Assembly (NCBI GenBank): GCA_947488755.1
Contig: CANLAD010000001.1
Span: forward strand, 2,861,501 to 2,925,500
Origin: an uncultured Erythrobacter sp.
GTDB lineage: Bacteria > Pseudomonadota > Alphaproteobacteria > Sphingomonadales > Sphingomonadaceae
Reading direction: 5' to 3'
DNA length: 64,000 nucleotides
Below the pieces are notes generated by a model. That model searched no databases. It worked only from the letters and a program-made list of their open reading frames with translations, and was not told where the DNA came from. This document shows, piece after piece, positions 27,389 to 36,628 of the stretch; position 1 is the stretch's first letter; every line of letters starts with the position of its first letter. The translations under genes and the position numbers were made by a program.

Positions 27389-28104
27389 TCGGTTTTGCGC
27401 TCTCGTTTTCGGTGGGCCTCGAGCTCGACCCGTGCTCGCTATGTGCTCGAAATCTCGCGAATTTTGGGCTCCCTCATGCGCTACTTTAGTCGTGATGGCT
27501 GCGAAGAATATTTGCTTGTGGGATCTGAAATTTGGAATGGCCATGTCTTAGATTAGGGCGCATTGCTGTCATCGGAGTTTCGCCGTGAATTCCAATTCTG
27601 CGTGCCCTGACAGGCACGTGCCGACAAAATGGCTCTGATTGGGTAGAGAGGTTCTTGAGATTTCCAATTGAAGAAATAGGCCGAGACAGCTTTTTATAAC
27701 AGCGAGGCACGGCGGCTATCGTCGACTGTTCGGGCCTATTTGCGGGCCTTTCTCAACGACCTCGAAAAATAGTTCAATTATCTCAAGAGTTTACGTAATT
27801 AGGGCGAGTCCTCTTCTGCACTAGTAGTATGGCACTCTGGGAAGTAAGGATAACAGGGAACCGGTGTGAGTCCTTGTTTAGGACTCTTAGAAGTTGTCTC
27901 CACTTGGCTTTTCATTTCCCATTTGAGCCCAGAACGTTTCAGGCCGACTCGTCTCCTATTGTCCGAGCCTTGAATTTTTGCGAGCCTTCGAGAAAACCAC
28001 ATTCAGAGGCCCGCATTCCTGCTTTCTCTTGGCGCACGATCGCCGTAACGGCGCCTCCAACTGCGGTAAATCTTCTTGCCCGCTCAATCTAGTAATTCGA
28101 CTTA
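27389..28104. other. Intergenic region left of the IS91-type element
   Basis: About 700 AT-richer bases without a recognisable gene. A short hairpin is seen at 27600-27619 (CGTGCC, six-base loop, GGCACG). The lower GC and the adjacent insertion sequence suggest transferred or decayed DNA. No ribosome-binding site precedes the short open frames. Confidence 0.4.
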
Positions 28105-28243
28105 AACTGGGCCGTTGCACGAACCCGCTGTGCGGGAGGGGTCTTGCGGTGAGGTTAGTTTAGAACAGCGAACGCCGCGTATAAATTGAGCAAAGCGCGA
28201 CCCGGGCAGACCATCGGCGCTTCTATAACCAGAGAAGCGAACG

Positions 28244-28836
28244 ATGAACGAGCTTATACCTGTTTTCCCGCCGAGCCTGTCAGCCCGCTGCGTCAGCGGC
28301 TGATCGACGATATGAACATGCGGCATTTCGACCGTGAGACGCAGCGTAATTAGATCCGCGATGTCGGCAGGTTCGTTACCTTTCTTGGGCGCCCTCTAGA
28401 TACGGCAGCGGCAGATGATCTGCGCCGCTTCCAGGTCGAGCAGCGCGAGACCGGCATGTCGGTGCCGACCATGAACAGCGTGGTGTCGGCGCTGCAGTTC
28501 TTTTTCACCCAGACGCTCGATCGGCCCGACCTTGCTCGAAGACTGGTGCGCATGAAGCCGATCTCGATCCGCCAGCTTCATCGCATCGTCGTCGAAGCGG
28601 CTCAGGTGGCGAACATCCCGAAGCGCGTCAGCCCGCATACGCTGCGCCACAGCTTCGCCGCGCATCTGCTCGAGGACGGCGTAGATATCCGCATCATCTA
28701 GGCGCTGCTTTGCTATGCTAAGCTGGAGAACACCGCCTTCTATACCCGGGTGGCCACCCGCACGGTGCGCGCGCTGACCAGTCTGCTCGACGAGCTCGGT
28801 ATATGTTTATTAGCTGAGGAGGCACCTCCCGGTTGA
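28244..28836 (+). pseudogene. IS91-associated tyrosine recombinase, internally deleted pseudogene
   Basis: The reading frame follows XerD-like recombinases of IS91 elements but is broken four ways. There is a one-base shift after the start (28244) before PVSPLRQRLIDDM. TAG occurs at 28351 (in QRN-stop-IRDVGRF). About 115 residues are missing between ARRLVRM and KPISIRQLHRIV near 28555, removing the first catalytic Arg region. A second TAG occurs at 28699, in the GH-loop region (DIRII-stop-ALLCYAK). The preserved HTLRHSFAAHLLEDG carries the HxxR motif. It is not functional. Confidence 0.8.
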
Positions 28837-28840
28837 GGCG

Positions 28841-29706
28841 GTGCGCGCCTCACTCGAGGCCGCCGACATCTTCCGAGCTGCCGGACCTGCGTACCGGGCT
28901 GCTCACGTCGGGCATCTGAGCCTGCATCAGCTCAAGATCATGTCGGCGATCGAGCATTGTCGCACCGCTGCGCTGGGCGGCCATGTCGAGGCATGCGAAG
29001 ACTGCGGCCATTGGCGGGTTGCTTACAACTCGTGCCGCGACCGGCACTGTCCCAAATGCCAGGGCGGTGCTGCGCGGACCTGGCTCGAGGCGCGCGAGGC
29101 GGATCTGTTGCCGGTCGGCTACTCCCACGTCGTGTTCACGCTCGGCTCGCGTTCTTCGGCAAGCTCTCCGGCCTCGCAGACCGGCGTGCTTGTCTCAAGC
29201 ATCTCTCGCCGGTCCGGAAGAAGCGCTGGGTGGTCTATGCCAAGGCGCCCTTCGCCGGTCCCAAAGCGGTGCTTGCCTATCTGTCGCGCTACACGCACCG
29301 GGTGGCGATCTTGAACAGCCGGCTGATCTCCTGCGACGGCGCCGAGGTCATATTCCGTTACAAGGAATACCGTCGCAGCGGCGCCGACCGGCAGCAGGTC
29401 ATGACGCTTGGCGCCGACGAGTTCATCCGCCGCTTCCTGCTCCACGTGCTACCCACCGGCTTCCACCGCATCCGCCACTATGGCTCGCTTGCCGGTTCCA
29501 AGCGCAAGGACAGCGTCGCGCTCGCCCGCAGACTGCTCGTGGTCGCATCGCCACCCGAAGACGAAGCGCTCGCGGAACCGCCGGACACACGACCGCCATG
29601 CCCCTGCTGCGGTGGCCAGATGATCGTGATCGAAGCCTTCACACGCTGGCAGCAACCTCGGGCTCCGCCACACGACACGCCGCCCATCCGGAAACTCGCG
29701 CCATGA
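28841..29706 (+). pseudogene. IS91-family transposase, internally deleted pseudogene
   Basis: It starts at a GTG with VRASLEAADIFRAAGPAYRA; the zinc-finger region EACEDCGHWRV and CRDRHCPKCQG is intact. After SHVVFTL the frame jumps into LAFFGKLSGLADRR, skipping roughly 110 residues (the HUH region HPHVH of the family), near 29139-29150. The rest is typical (VVYAKAPFAGPKAVLAYLSR, YTHRVAILNSRLIS, CPCCGGQMIVIEAF). Without the HUH metal site it cannot be active. The family call is secure. Confidence 0.85.
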
Positions 29707-30022
29707 TCCCCGGCATGGCTTGCCTTCACTCCGCCACGCAGTCGCTGCGCTTCCGACGATGCCAGCGCTCGTACTATCGCCGCCGACCAGCGCGCCCGAG
29801 CACTTCCGTTGTCATAATCGACGTCACGATATGCGGGGATCACCCCTGCCCGTGGCCACGGTCCAATGCTTTATCGCCCATCTTGGCGACAGAGATCATC
29901 AGGCCAGAACCCAACGAAATACGAAAAACCCATAGCGCACCGCGTGCGGCCCGTGGGTTCGTGCCTAAGGGATTTCCGTACGCCTGCAGCACCCGAAACC
30001 CCTTATCATCGGACTGTCCTCT

Positions 30023-30037
30023 GTGGATGGCTCCCGC
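30023..30037 (+). repeat. IS110 subterminal inverted repeat, left copy
   Basis: GTGGATGGCTCCCGC, perfectly inverted with 31390-31404. A related string, GGATGGCTCC, occurs again just upstream of the transposase start (near 31328-31337). Confidence 0.8.
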
Positions 30038-30287
30038 GTTGCAAGCATAAAGTGATGATGTGGTATTGGGTCGGGTGCAGTCGTCTGTCCGGCCTGTTGA
30101 TGCAGTCGGTTGGGACTGCTGGCCCTGATGGGGTTCGGTGAACAAGGTCCTATCGGCTTTGCAGGCTCTTGCGCCTAAGACAGTCCCTGGGTTGTCCTTG
30201 CTCCCGGTCCGACCGGTATCGCCATCACATCGCTTCGCTCTTACAACTTCGTGAAGCTGATCTTTCCTCAGCTAATCTCTTGGTTCC
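30038..30287 (-). ncRNA. Candidate bridge RNA region of the IS110 element
   Basis: The 250 bases between the transposase stop and the left inverted repeat have no gene. In IS1111-group elements this 3' non-coding segment encodes the bridge RNA, whose two loops pair with target and donor DNA and guide recombination. An AGCTGA...TCAGCT stem and other short complementary runs are seen, but the loops were not mapped. This is an inference from position and family. Confidence 0.4.
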
Positions 30288-31325
30288 TCATGATGCCAGC
30301 ACCGGCTCGTGGTCTGCTCGATAGGTCTCCTCGCGCGTCATGATCGCCCATGCGATCCGCGCCATCTTGTTGGCCATGGCAACCGTGGCGACCCGAACCG
30401 GCTTTCGGGCCAGAAGCGCAACGAAGCGCGGATCAGCTGTTTGCGGCTTTTCCTTAGCCCGGCGGACCAGCGCCGTTGCTCCGATTACGAGGAGCTGTCG
30501 TAGATATTTGTCGCCCATCTTGGTGATGCGCCCCAAACGCTCCTTGCCGCCGCTCGATGCCTGACGCGGGGTCAGCCCCAGCCAGGCCGCGAACTGCCTG
30601 CCCGATCGGAACTGGCCGGGATCAGTGACCGATGCGGCGAGCGCCGTTGCGCCAACGGGTCCGATGCCGGGGATCGTAGCCAGGCGCCGCGCGGTCTCGT
30701 CGCTGCGCTGCAAGGCGGCAAGCCGACGATCGATCTTACGCAGTTGAGCATGAAGCTGAAGGATCTGCTCTGACAGCATGGTAACCACTTCGACCGCTTC
30801 GCTCGGGAGGCTCAGATCAGCCTCCCGAGCGACGATCTGCCGCGCCATCTGCAAAGCCCGCTCGATCCCCACCGGGATGGCAATGCCCTGTTCCGCGAGC
30901 ACGCCGCGCATCAAGTTGACCGATTGCGTGCGCTGTCCGATCAGCAGGCGGCGGGTCCGGTGCAGCGCCAGCGATGCCTGCTGCTCCGGGCTCTTGACCG
31001 CAACGAACCGCATGGTTGGACGCGTCACAGCTTCGCATATGGCTTCGGCATCGGCAGCATCGTTCTTCCCGCGTTTGACGTAGGGCTTCACATACACTGG
31101 CGGCATCAGCTTCACCTCATGCCCCAGCTTGCTCAGCTCGCGCGCCCAATGATGCGATGTCCCACATGCTTCCGCGCCCACAAGGCATGGCGGCAGCTTC
31201 TCGAAAAAGGGAAGCATCTGCGATCGTCGCAATGTCTTGCGCACAACGACTTCACCGGTCGAACTCACTGCGTGAATTTGAAAAACGTTCTTGGCCAAAT
31301 CGAGGCCGATCGTGCTAATCTCCAT
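30288..31325 (-). CDS. IS110-family transposase (DEDD and Ser recombinase), IS1111 group
   Basis: A 345-residue recombinase with the N-terminal RuvC-like DEDD domain (TIGLDLAKNVFQIH, GAEACGTSHHWARELSKLGH, VKRGKNDAADAEAI) and the C-terminal Tnp2 domain (LATIPGIGPVGATALAASV, FAAWLGLTPRQASSGGKERL) with its catalytic Ser region. The ATG at 31325 (MEISTIGLDLAK) is the family start; a longer frame is atypical. It appears full-length and free of stops, so the element may be active. It lies between the IS91 remnant and the LysR island. Confidence 0.93.
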   Translation of the reverse strand: MEISTIGLDLAKNVFQIHAVSSTGEVVVRKTLRRSQMLPFFEKLPPCLVGAEACGTSHHWARELSKLGHEVKLMPPVYVKPYVKRGKNDAADAEAICEAVTRPTMRFVAVKSPEQQASLALHRTRRLLIGQRTQSVNLMRGVLAEQGIAIPVGIERALQMARQIVAREADLSLPSEAVEVVTMLSEQILQLHAQLRKIDRRLAALQRSDETARRLATIPGIGPVGATALAASVTDPGQFRSGRQFAAWLGLTPRQASSGGKERLGRITKMGDKYLRQLLVIGATALVRRAKEKPQTADPRFVALLARKPVRVATVAMANKMARIAWAIMTREETYRADHEPVLAS

Positions 31326-31389
31326 GGCGGATGGCTCCTTTGCTCGGGTTTGCATGACAGCAACCCATCTTGGCACTTAGATGCCGTGA

Positions 31390-31404
31390 GCGGGAGCCAT
31401 CCAC
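31390..31404 (+). repeat. IS110 subterminal inverted repeat, right copy
   Basis: GCGGGAGCCATCCAC, the exact reverse complement of 30023-30037. It lies 64 bases upstream of the transposase start. Confidence 0.8.
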
Positions 31405-31469
31405 CTCATCCGGTTTCGGCCTACAACATTCAGATAGTGACTTTCGGCGCTTCAAGCTGCAGCAAACAA

Positions 31470-32357
31470 TCAAACGTGATCTCTGGCGACCTTCAATGCT
31501 GTGAGGAAACTTTTGGCGGCTCGGGTCATCGGTCCTTTCGACGAGCGATGGATGCTGAGCCTTGCTCCTATCTCAGGGTTCGTGATCGGTATGGCGTGTA
31601 TTGCGCCTGACACTACAAGAGAACGTACCGCCATTTCCGGAGCGATAGTATCGGCCAACCCTTCCAATGCGAGGCCGATGCAAGTTGGGAAAGAGTCAAT
31701 CTGATGGGCAGGTTTCAGCACCAATCCGCGCGCTGATGCCAGCTTTTCAAGGTGACGCCGCATCCCGCTCTCGCGACCGGGTAGGACGAGTGCGCCTGAA
31801 CATACGTCAGCTAGCGAAACTGCATCCCTCTCAACAAGACGAGTGGTGACGAGGCACAATCGCTCGTCGATCAGCACTTCGGCGAGCTCGTGATCACCGA
31901 TCTGCGCCGGCGGGATGTAGGTCAGCGCTAGGTCAACAGTTCCTTCGCCCAGCCAGTTGATGATCGCCATGCCGTTTCCCTCAAGAACGCGAAGTTCCAC
32001 ATCCGGATGGTCGCTGCGCATGAGTGCGATTGCTTCGGCTACGATCGTTTGACCAACCATCGGGGTGATACCCACGGTGATCCGTCCTGAGACGATCCCC
32101 TGCGCCTCACGCAGGCTCTCGCGGGTTTCAGCAAGGTTCGATAGGACGGTTTCAACCGAGAGCAGCGCCGCCTTGCCCGCCTGCGTCGCAGCGACCCCGC
32201 GCCCCGTCCGGTGAAGCAGTTGAGCCCCGAAATAAGCCTCGGTCGCGGCGATCGTGCGACTGACTGCTGGCTGGGTGATACTTAGTTCGGCGGCCGCACG
32301 CGTGATGCTTCCGAGATTGGCGACAAGTGCAAAGGTTTCGAAGTCTCGCAGCTTCAT
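31470..32357 (-). CDS. LysR-family transcriptional regulator
   Basis: A 295-residue regulator with an N-terminal winged helix-turn-helix (MKLRDFETFALVANLGSITR, then ITQPAVSRTIAATE) and a C-terminal periplasmic-binding-protein-like sensor domain (GRITVGITPMVGQTIVAEAI onwards). The ATG at 32357 gives the standard LysR start; an extension to 32414 adds atypical residues. It is divergent from the TonB receptor at 32466 and shares a 108-base gap with an inverted repeat. It probably activates that receptor operon in response to its substrate. The IS110 element ends about 65 bases after its stop. Confidence 0.92.
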   Translation of the reverse strand: MKLRDFETFALVANLGSITRAAAELSITQPAVSRTIAATEAYFGAQLLHRTGRGVAATQAGKAALLSVETVLSNLAETRESLREAQGIVSGRITVGITPMVGQTIVAEAIALMRSDHPDVELRVLEGNGMAIINWLGEGTVDLALTYIPPAQIGDHELAEVLIDERLCLVTTRLVERDAVSLADVCSGALVLPGRESGMRRHLEKLASARGLVLKPAHQIDSFPTCIGLALEGLADTIAPEMAVRSLVVSGAIHAIPITNPEIGARLSIHRSSKGPMTRAAKSFLTALKVARDHV

Positions 32358-32364
32358 CGCGCAA

Positions 32365-32388
32365 CGATATAACAGGTTTGCTATATCG
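32365..32388. promoter_or_regulatory. Inverted repeat, candidate LysR operator
   Basis: CGATATA and TATATCG form a perfect 7-base inverted repeat separated by 10 bases, just upstream of the LysR start and in the divergent gap shared with the receptor. Size and place fit a LysR-type site. Confidence 0.45.
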
Positions 32389-32465
32389 CAAATGATGAAA
32401 TGTGCGCTTTCCATCTGAGCGCTTTACGAACATGACTGGCGAAGGGCTGCGAAACGGGAGGGATT

Positions 32466-34679
32466 ATGAAACACCTGAATTGGTTCACCAGCGTCGCGCT
32501 TGTCACGATACTGACTGCCAGCCCGGCTTCGCTTGCGGCACAGGAGGCGTCGCAGGACAAAGCCGAGGCCGGGCAGGAGGGGAACGCCATCATCGTGACA
32601 GCTCGCCTGCGCGAAGAAGATGTGCAGGACGTTCCGATCTCGATCACCCAGCTCGGCGGCGAAACACTCGAACGGGCTGAGATCATCGATCTGCAGGACA
32701 TCGCGGCGCTGGTGCCCGGTCTGACCAGCTCTTCGCCGTTCGGTCGCATCAACGCCTCGCCCTCGATCCGCGGCATCGTCAACGCAGGGCTGGGCGAGGA
32801 GCAGCCCGTCGCATTCTTCCTCGATGGCGTTTACATTTCTGGTCGCACGGCGCTCAATTCGACCCTGTTCGGGCTGGAGCGCGTCGAAGTGGCGCGCGGA
32901 CCGCAAAGCGCGCTCTATGGCCGTAATGCGTTCGCCGGCGCGGTGAATTACGTCACGAAACGCCCGGGCGCCGAGTTCGAAGGCCGTGCGGAGGCGACTG
33001 CGGGAACGCAGGATCTGTTTCGAGGTCAGCTTGAGATGAGTGGCCCGGTTTCCGATACGCTTTCGCTCGGCGGCGGCGTTTTCTACCGCGACGATGGCGG
33101 CTTCTTCGAAAATTCGGTTCCCGACGGACCGCCGGTCGCCAGTAACGAAACGTTCGCTGCGTTGGGCGCGCTGAATTGGGAGCCGACGGACAGTCTCACC
33201 GTCTATCTCAAAGCGCTTTATTCCGATGAAAAAGACGGCGCGCCGCCCCATTTTCTCGTGCCTGCCAACAGCCAGCCCGACTCCCGCACCGGCTTTCCGC
33301 GCTATTACACCGGCGAAGTTCCGGAGGAAGGCGCCGGTTTCTTCACCAATCCTGAGCATCAGGGTGTGGAGCGCGAAACCTTGCGGCTCTCTTCAAACAT
33401 CGATCTGCGCCTGGGTGACAGTATGCTGCTCCAATCGCTCACCGGCTACAACACCAATGAAGGGTTTTACGATTTCGACGCCGACTACACCGCGCTGTTC
33501 TTCAACCGCACGTTTGAGGAATTCGATAAGCGCGATTTCTCGCAGGATTTGCGACTAAGCGGTGAGAGCGAAAGTGGCGATCTGCTCTGGCTGGTCGGTG
33601 GGAGCTATTATCGACTCGACGATGACCTGCGCGACAGGAACTACACGCCCGGGTTCGGCGGCACTCTGCCGACACCGGGCGCGCTGACCGAACGCTCGAC
33701 CACCACATGGGCGGCCTATGGAGCGCTTGAGCTGATCCCGACGGAAGAATGGTCGATCCGCGGCGAGTTGCGCTGGCAGACCGAGGAAAAGACGTTTGAC
33801 AGCGAGTTGTTGAGCGAGGGCGGCGTACCGCTTTTCCTCGAGGAAGATTGGGACGCGTTTCTGCCGCGCTTTACCGTGTCCTATTTCCCCGGGGGCGGCG
33901 ACACGATGCTCTACGCGAGCATCGCACGCGGGTTCAAGGCGGGCGGATACAACAGCTTCGCCAACCTGTTCGACGAAGAGCGCAGCTTCGATCCCGAAAC
34001 CAACTGGACCTATGAGCTTGGCGCCAAAACCCAACTGCTGCCGGGACTGACAGCCAATGGTGCCCTGTTCTGGATGGATTGGGAAGACCAGCAGGTGATC
34101 GGCCTGTCCGATCGCGCGCCATTCTCCAACCAGTTCACCACCAACGCCGCACAATCGCGTTCGCGAGGGATCGAGCTGGACATCGCCTATTCGGATCCGA
34201 GCGGGTTCTCGGCCAATCTCGGCTATGCCTATATCGATGCCACTTTCCGCGAATTCGTTGATCCAGACCTCGCTTTTGTGCCGATCGACGCCGATGTTTC
34301 GGGCAACCGCATTCCGCGCACCAGCGATCATCAATTCAACGCGACCCTGCAATATGAAGGCGAGGTGTCGGACCGGGTCGATTGGTATGCACGGCTCGAC
34401 GGATCGTACCTTTCAAGCCAGTTCTCCGTCCCTGCCAATCTCGCGCGGACGGGCGATATCACCAATGTGAACGCGCGCCTCGGGGTCGAGTTCGGACAGC
34501 TGGAACTTGCCTTGTGGGCGCGCAATCTGTTCGACAATCGCACGCCGTTTGTCGGGGTGCGGTGGTTCGATGCGACCGGCACATACACCGGTTTGCCACC
34601 GTTCCAGCGTGCCTGGCTCGTCACCGCTCGCGAAGGGCGCCGTGGTGGCATATCGCTAATCTATCGGTTCGGAGACTGA
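32466..34679 (+). CDS. TonB-dependent outer-membrane receptor of the LysR island
   Basis: A 737-residue receptor with a signal peptide (about 1-25, cut near SLAAQ), TonB-box-like NAIIVTARLREE, plug motifs (VPISITQLGGETLERAEIID, VARGPQSALYGRNAFAGAV) and a barrel ending in ISLIYRFGD. A GGGAGG-type ribosome-binding site is seen close to the ATG. It is followed after four bases by an oxidoreductase gene, so receptor and enzymes share a transcript. It resembles the sphingomonad receptor group often linked to aromatic or terpenoid use, but the substrate is not deducible. Confidence 0.95.
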   Translation: MKHLNWFTSVALVTILTASPASLAAQEASQDKAEAGQEGNAIIVTARLREEDVQDVPISITQLGGETLERAEIIDLQDIAALVPGLTSSSPFGRINASPSIRGIVNAGLGEEQPVAFFLDGVYISGRTALNSTLFGLERVEVARGPQSALYGRNAFAGAVNYVTKRPGAEFEGRAEATAGTQDLFRGQLEMSGPVSDTLSLGGGVFYRDDGGFFENSVPDGPPVASNETFAALGALNWEPTDSLTVYLKALYSDEKDGAPPHFLVPANSQPDSRTGFPRYYTGEVPEEGAGFFTNPEHQGVERETLRLSSNIDLRLGDSMLLQSLTGYNTNEGFYDFDADYTALFFNRTFEEFDKRDFSQDLRLSGESESGDLLWLVGGSYYRLDDDLRDRNYTPGFGGTLPTPGALTERSTTTWAAYGALELIPTEEWSIRGELRWQTEEKTFDSELLSEGGVPLFLEEDWDAFLPRFTVSYFPGGGDTMLYASIARGFKAGGYNSFANLFDEERSFDPETNWTYELGAKTQLLPGLTANGALFWMDWEDQQVIGLSDRAPFSNQFTTNAAQSRSRGIELDIAYSDPSGFSANLGYAYIDATFREFVDPDLAFVPIDADVSGNRIPRTSDHQFNATLQYEGEVSDRVDWYARLDGSYLSSQFSVPANLARTGDITNVNARLGVEFGQLELALWARNLFDNRTPFVGVRWFDATGTYTGLPPFQRAWLVTAREGRRGGISLIYRFGD

Positions 34680-34683
34680 TACC

Positions 34684-35742
34684 ATGGCGGCGTCGCCCGC
34701 ATCGACCCAGCCGGGGCAGTCGGCCACCATCAACCGCCAATGGCGCCTGCGAAAGCGCCCGACGGGCATCATCGATCCCGATACGTTCGAATTGGTCGAG
34801 ACCGAGATCCCCGATCCGGCCGAGGGCGAATTCTGCGTGCGCCTCGCGTTCCTGTCGCTTGCCCCGGTCATGCGCGCATACATCCTCGACGGGGGCGTAA
34901 TCGAGGATCTCTTGCCGATCGGGCATGTCATGCGCGGCCGCGGCGTTGGCGAGGTTATCGCGTCCAGACACCCGGACTTCGCGATTGGAGAGATCGTTCA
35001 CGGACCTTTCGGTTGGCAGGATTACGCAATCAGCGATGGCAGCGGCCGCGTTCTGAAGATGAATACGCGTGCTGGGTCGGCATCACTGGCACTGGGTGCT
35101 CTCGGACTGACCGGTTTTACGGCCTATTTCGGTCTCTTCGATATCGGCAGGCCCGTGGCAGGTGAGCGCGTGTTGGTTTCGGGCGCGGCGGGCGGGGTCG
35201 GGTCGATCGCAGGGCAGCTTGCGCGGATTGCCGGATGCGAAACCGTCGGTATCTGCGGCGGGCCGGAGAAAGGCCGCTGGATTGTCGAGGACCTCGGCTA
35301 CGATGCCGCCGTCGATTATCGCACGTCGAATACCGCCGAGCGGATCGGTGCCGCCAATCGCGAAGGCATCGATGTTTACTTTGACAATGTCGGCGGCGAA
35401 TTGCTGGAAACGGCGATCGATCACATTCGCGAGGACGGTCGCATCATCGTTTGCGGTTCAATCAGCCAGTATCTGTCCGGCGAGGAGAAACGCGGTCCGG
35501 CCAACTATTTCGATCTGGTCTATCGCAACGCACGGATGCACGGATTTCATATCTACAAATATGCGAATCGCTTTGCCGAGGCGGAGGCGCGCATGTCGCG
35601 CTGGATCGAAGCGGGCAAACTTAAAGCTGTCGAAGATCGTCATATCGGCCTGGAGCGAACTCCGAATGCGCTTCGCGGTCTGTTCGAAAGCGCCAATTAC
35701 GGCAAATGCGTGGTACAGGTGGGCGATGATCCGCTTGCCTGA
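34684..35742 (+). CDS. NADP-dependent zinc-free MDR oxidoreductase (CurA/LTB4DH-like)
   Basis: A 352-residue member of the medium-chain dehydrogenase/reductase family without the zinc ligands. The N-terminal catalytic domain is followed by the Rossmann motif VSGAAGGVGSIAGQLARIAG and by YFDNVGGELLETAI. Relatives reduce the C=C bond of alpha,beta-unsaturated ketones or aldehydes using NADPH. It overlaps the hydrolase gene by 17 bases. Its likely role is saturation of an unsaturated carbonyl intermediate in the pathway served by the upstream receptor. Confidence 0.9.
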   Translation: MAASPASTQPGQSATINRQWRLRKRPTGIIDPDTFELVETEIPDPAEGEFCVRLAFLSLAPVMRAYILDGGVIEDLLPIGHVMRGRGVGEVIASRHPDFAIGEIVHGPFGWQDYAISDGSGRVLKMNTRAGSASLALGALGLTGFTAYFGLFDIGRPVAGERVLVSGAAGGVGSIAGQLARIAGCETVGICGGPEKGRWIVEDLGYDAAVDYRTSNTAERIGAANREGIDVYFDNVGGELLETAIDHIREDGRIIVCGSISQYLSGEEKRGPANYFDLVYRNARMHGFHIYKYANRFAEAEARMSRWIEAGKLKAVEDRHIGLERTPNALRGLFESANYGKCVVQVGDDPLA

Positions 35743-36628
35743 ATGTGCCACGCTGTTGGCCGCCCTGTCGCTGTTCGCAGCGCCCGTTCTCGCCGAGCCC
35801 GCCGACCGCTCACGGTTCGAGGACCGACCCGCCGAAGTCACCCGCGATTTTGCCGATACGCCCGGCGGGCAGATCCACTTCCGCCGCGCAGGCGATGCGA
35901 GCGAACATCCGCCGGTGGTGCTGTTTCATCAAAGCCCCAATTCGAGCCAGGTGTTCGTGGAATTCATGGCGGAGTTGGGCGTGGATCGCGCGGTGTTCGC
36001 GCCCGACACGCCTGGTTTTGGAGAATCTGACCGACCGAGCGACATTCCGGAAATCGCCGATTACGCGGCGGCGCTGGCCGTGTTTCTCGATGCCGAAAAC
36101 ATCGGTCGGGCCGATCTGCTGGGTTACCATACCGGCGCCGCGATCGCGATCGAGATTGCGCGGCGCCATCCCGAGCGGGTGCGACGCCTGATCCTGGTCG
36201 GCATACCGGCATTCACGCCTGAGGAAGCCGCGGCCTTCGAAGCTCAGCCATGGCCCAAGCCGTTCGACAATGAGGGCAAAGCCGTCGCGGAGTCGTGGCG
36301 CAGCAGTCTGCAATGGCGAGGCAAGGGGCAGAGCGACGCATCGGTCCGCCGTTGGTTTGACCAGAAGACCGCGAACGGACCCTTTGCATGGTGGGGTGCG
36401 CGTTCTGCGCTTCGCTATCCAACACGCGAAGCGCTGAGCGAAATCGATGCGCCAATCCTGTTCGTCCGCCCCCGCGACGATCTTTGGGAGAGCAGTCTTC
36501 GCGTGCTGCCGGAACTGACGAATTCCCAACGGTTGGATCTGCCGCAATACGGCTTTGGCCTGTTCGAAGCCGCTCCTGCGTACATGGCCAGCGAAGTTCG
36601 AAGCTTTCTTGACTGGGAAACACGGTGA
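35726..36628 (+). CDS. Secreted alpha/beta hydrolase with His in the nucleophile-elbow position
   Basis: A 300-residue alpha/beta-hydrolase with a signal peptide (cut near VLAEPA). The strand order and oxyanion region (VVLFHQSPNSS) and the APDTPGFGESDRP block are normal. The nucleophile elbow, however, reads GYHTG instead of GxSxG: His135 occupies the Ser position and Thr136 follows. A later Asp (APILFVRPRDDLWE) is present. A subgroup of this fold carries such GxHTG elbows, and its catalysis is not clear to me. The start at 35726 overlaps the previous gene by 17 bases, and the stop overlaps the VOC start (GTGA). Confidence 0.82.
   Translation: MIRLPECATLLAALSLFAAPVLAEPADRSRFEDRPAEVTRDFADTPGGQIHFRRAGDASEHPPVVLFHQSPNSSQVFVEFMAELGVDRAVFAPDTPGFGESDRPSDIPEIADYAAALAVFLDAENIGRADLLGYHTGAAIAIEIARRHPERVRRLILVGIPAFTPEEAAAFEAQPWPKPFDNEGKAVAESWRSSLQWRGKGQSDASVRRWFDQKTANGPFAWWGARSALRYPTREALSEIDAPILFVRPRDDLWESSLRVLPELTNSQRLDLPQYGFGLFEAAPAYMASEVRSFLDWETR

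Larger units (their letters stand above)
28110..29970 (+). mobile_element. IS91-type element, degraded, with tyrosine recombinase and HUH transposase remnants
   Basis: An element of about 1.9 kb with the gene order typical of sphingomonad IS91 relatives: a XerD-like recombinase then an HUH (Y1) transposase. The inverted decamers GCACGAACCC (28117-28126) and GGGTTCGTGC (29955-29964) mark the approximate ends. Both genes have internal deletions and stops (see separate entries), so it cannot move by itself. IS91 elements move by rolling-circle transposition and can mobilise flanking DNA, which fits the accessory nature of this stretch. Exact ends are uncertain. Confidence 0.7.
30023..31404 (-). 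mobile_element. IS110-family (IS1111-group) insertion sequence
   Basis: An apparently complete element with one intact transposase on the minus strand, flanked by 15-base perfect inverted repeats (30023-30037 and 31390-31404). Subterminal inverted repeats are the mark of the IS1111 group; other IS110 members lack them. The 250-base non-coding stretch lies after the gene, as expected for IS1111-type bridge RNA. The outer borders of such elements lie a few bases beyond the repeats and cannot be fixed without an empty site. Confidence 0.8.

Noticed and set aside
27389..28104. A possible small gene near 27829-28092
   Set aside because: No ribosome-binding site, no recognisable domain, and the residues are typical of random frames in decayed DNA.
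35162..35725. N-terminal extension of the alpha/beta hydrolase frame
   Set aside because: It lies inside the oxidoreductase gene in another frame; the signal peptide starts at 35726.
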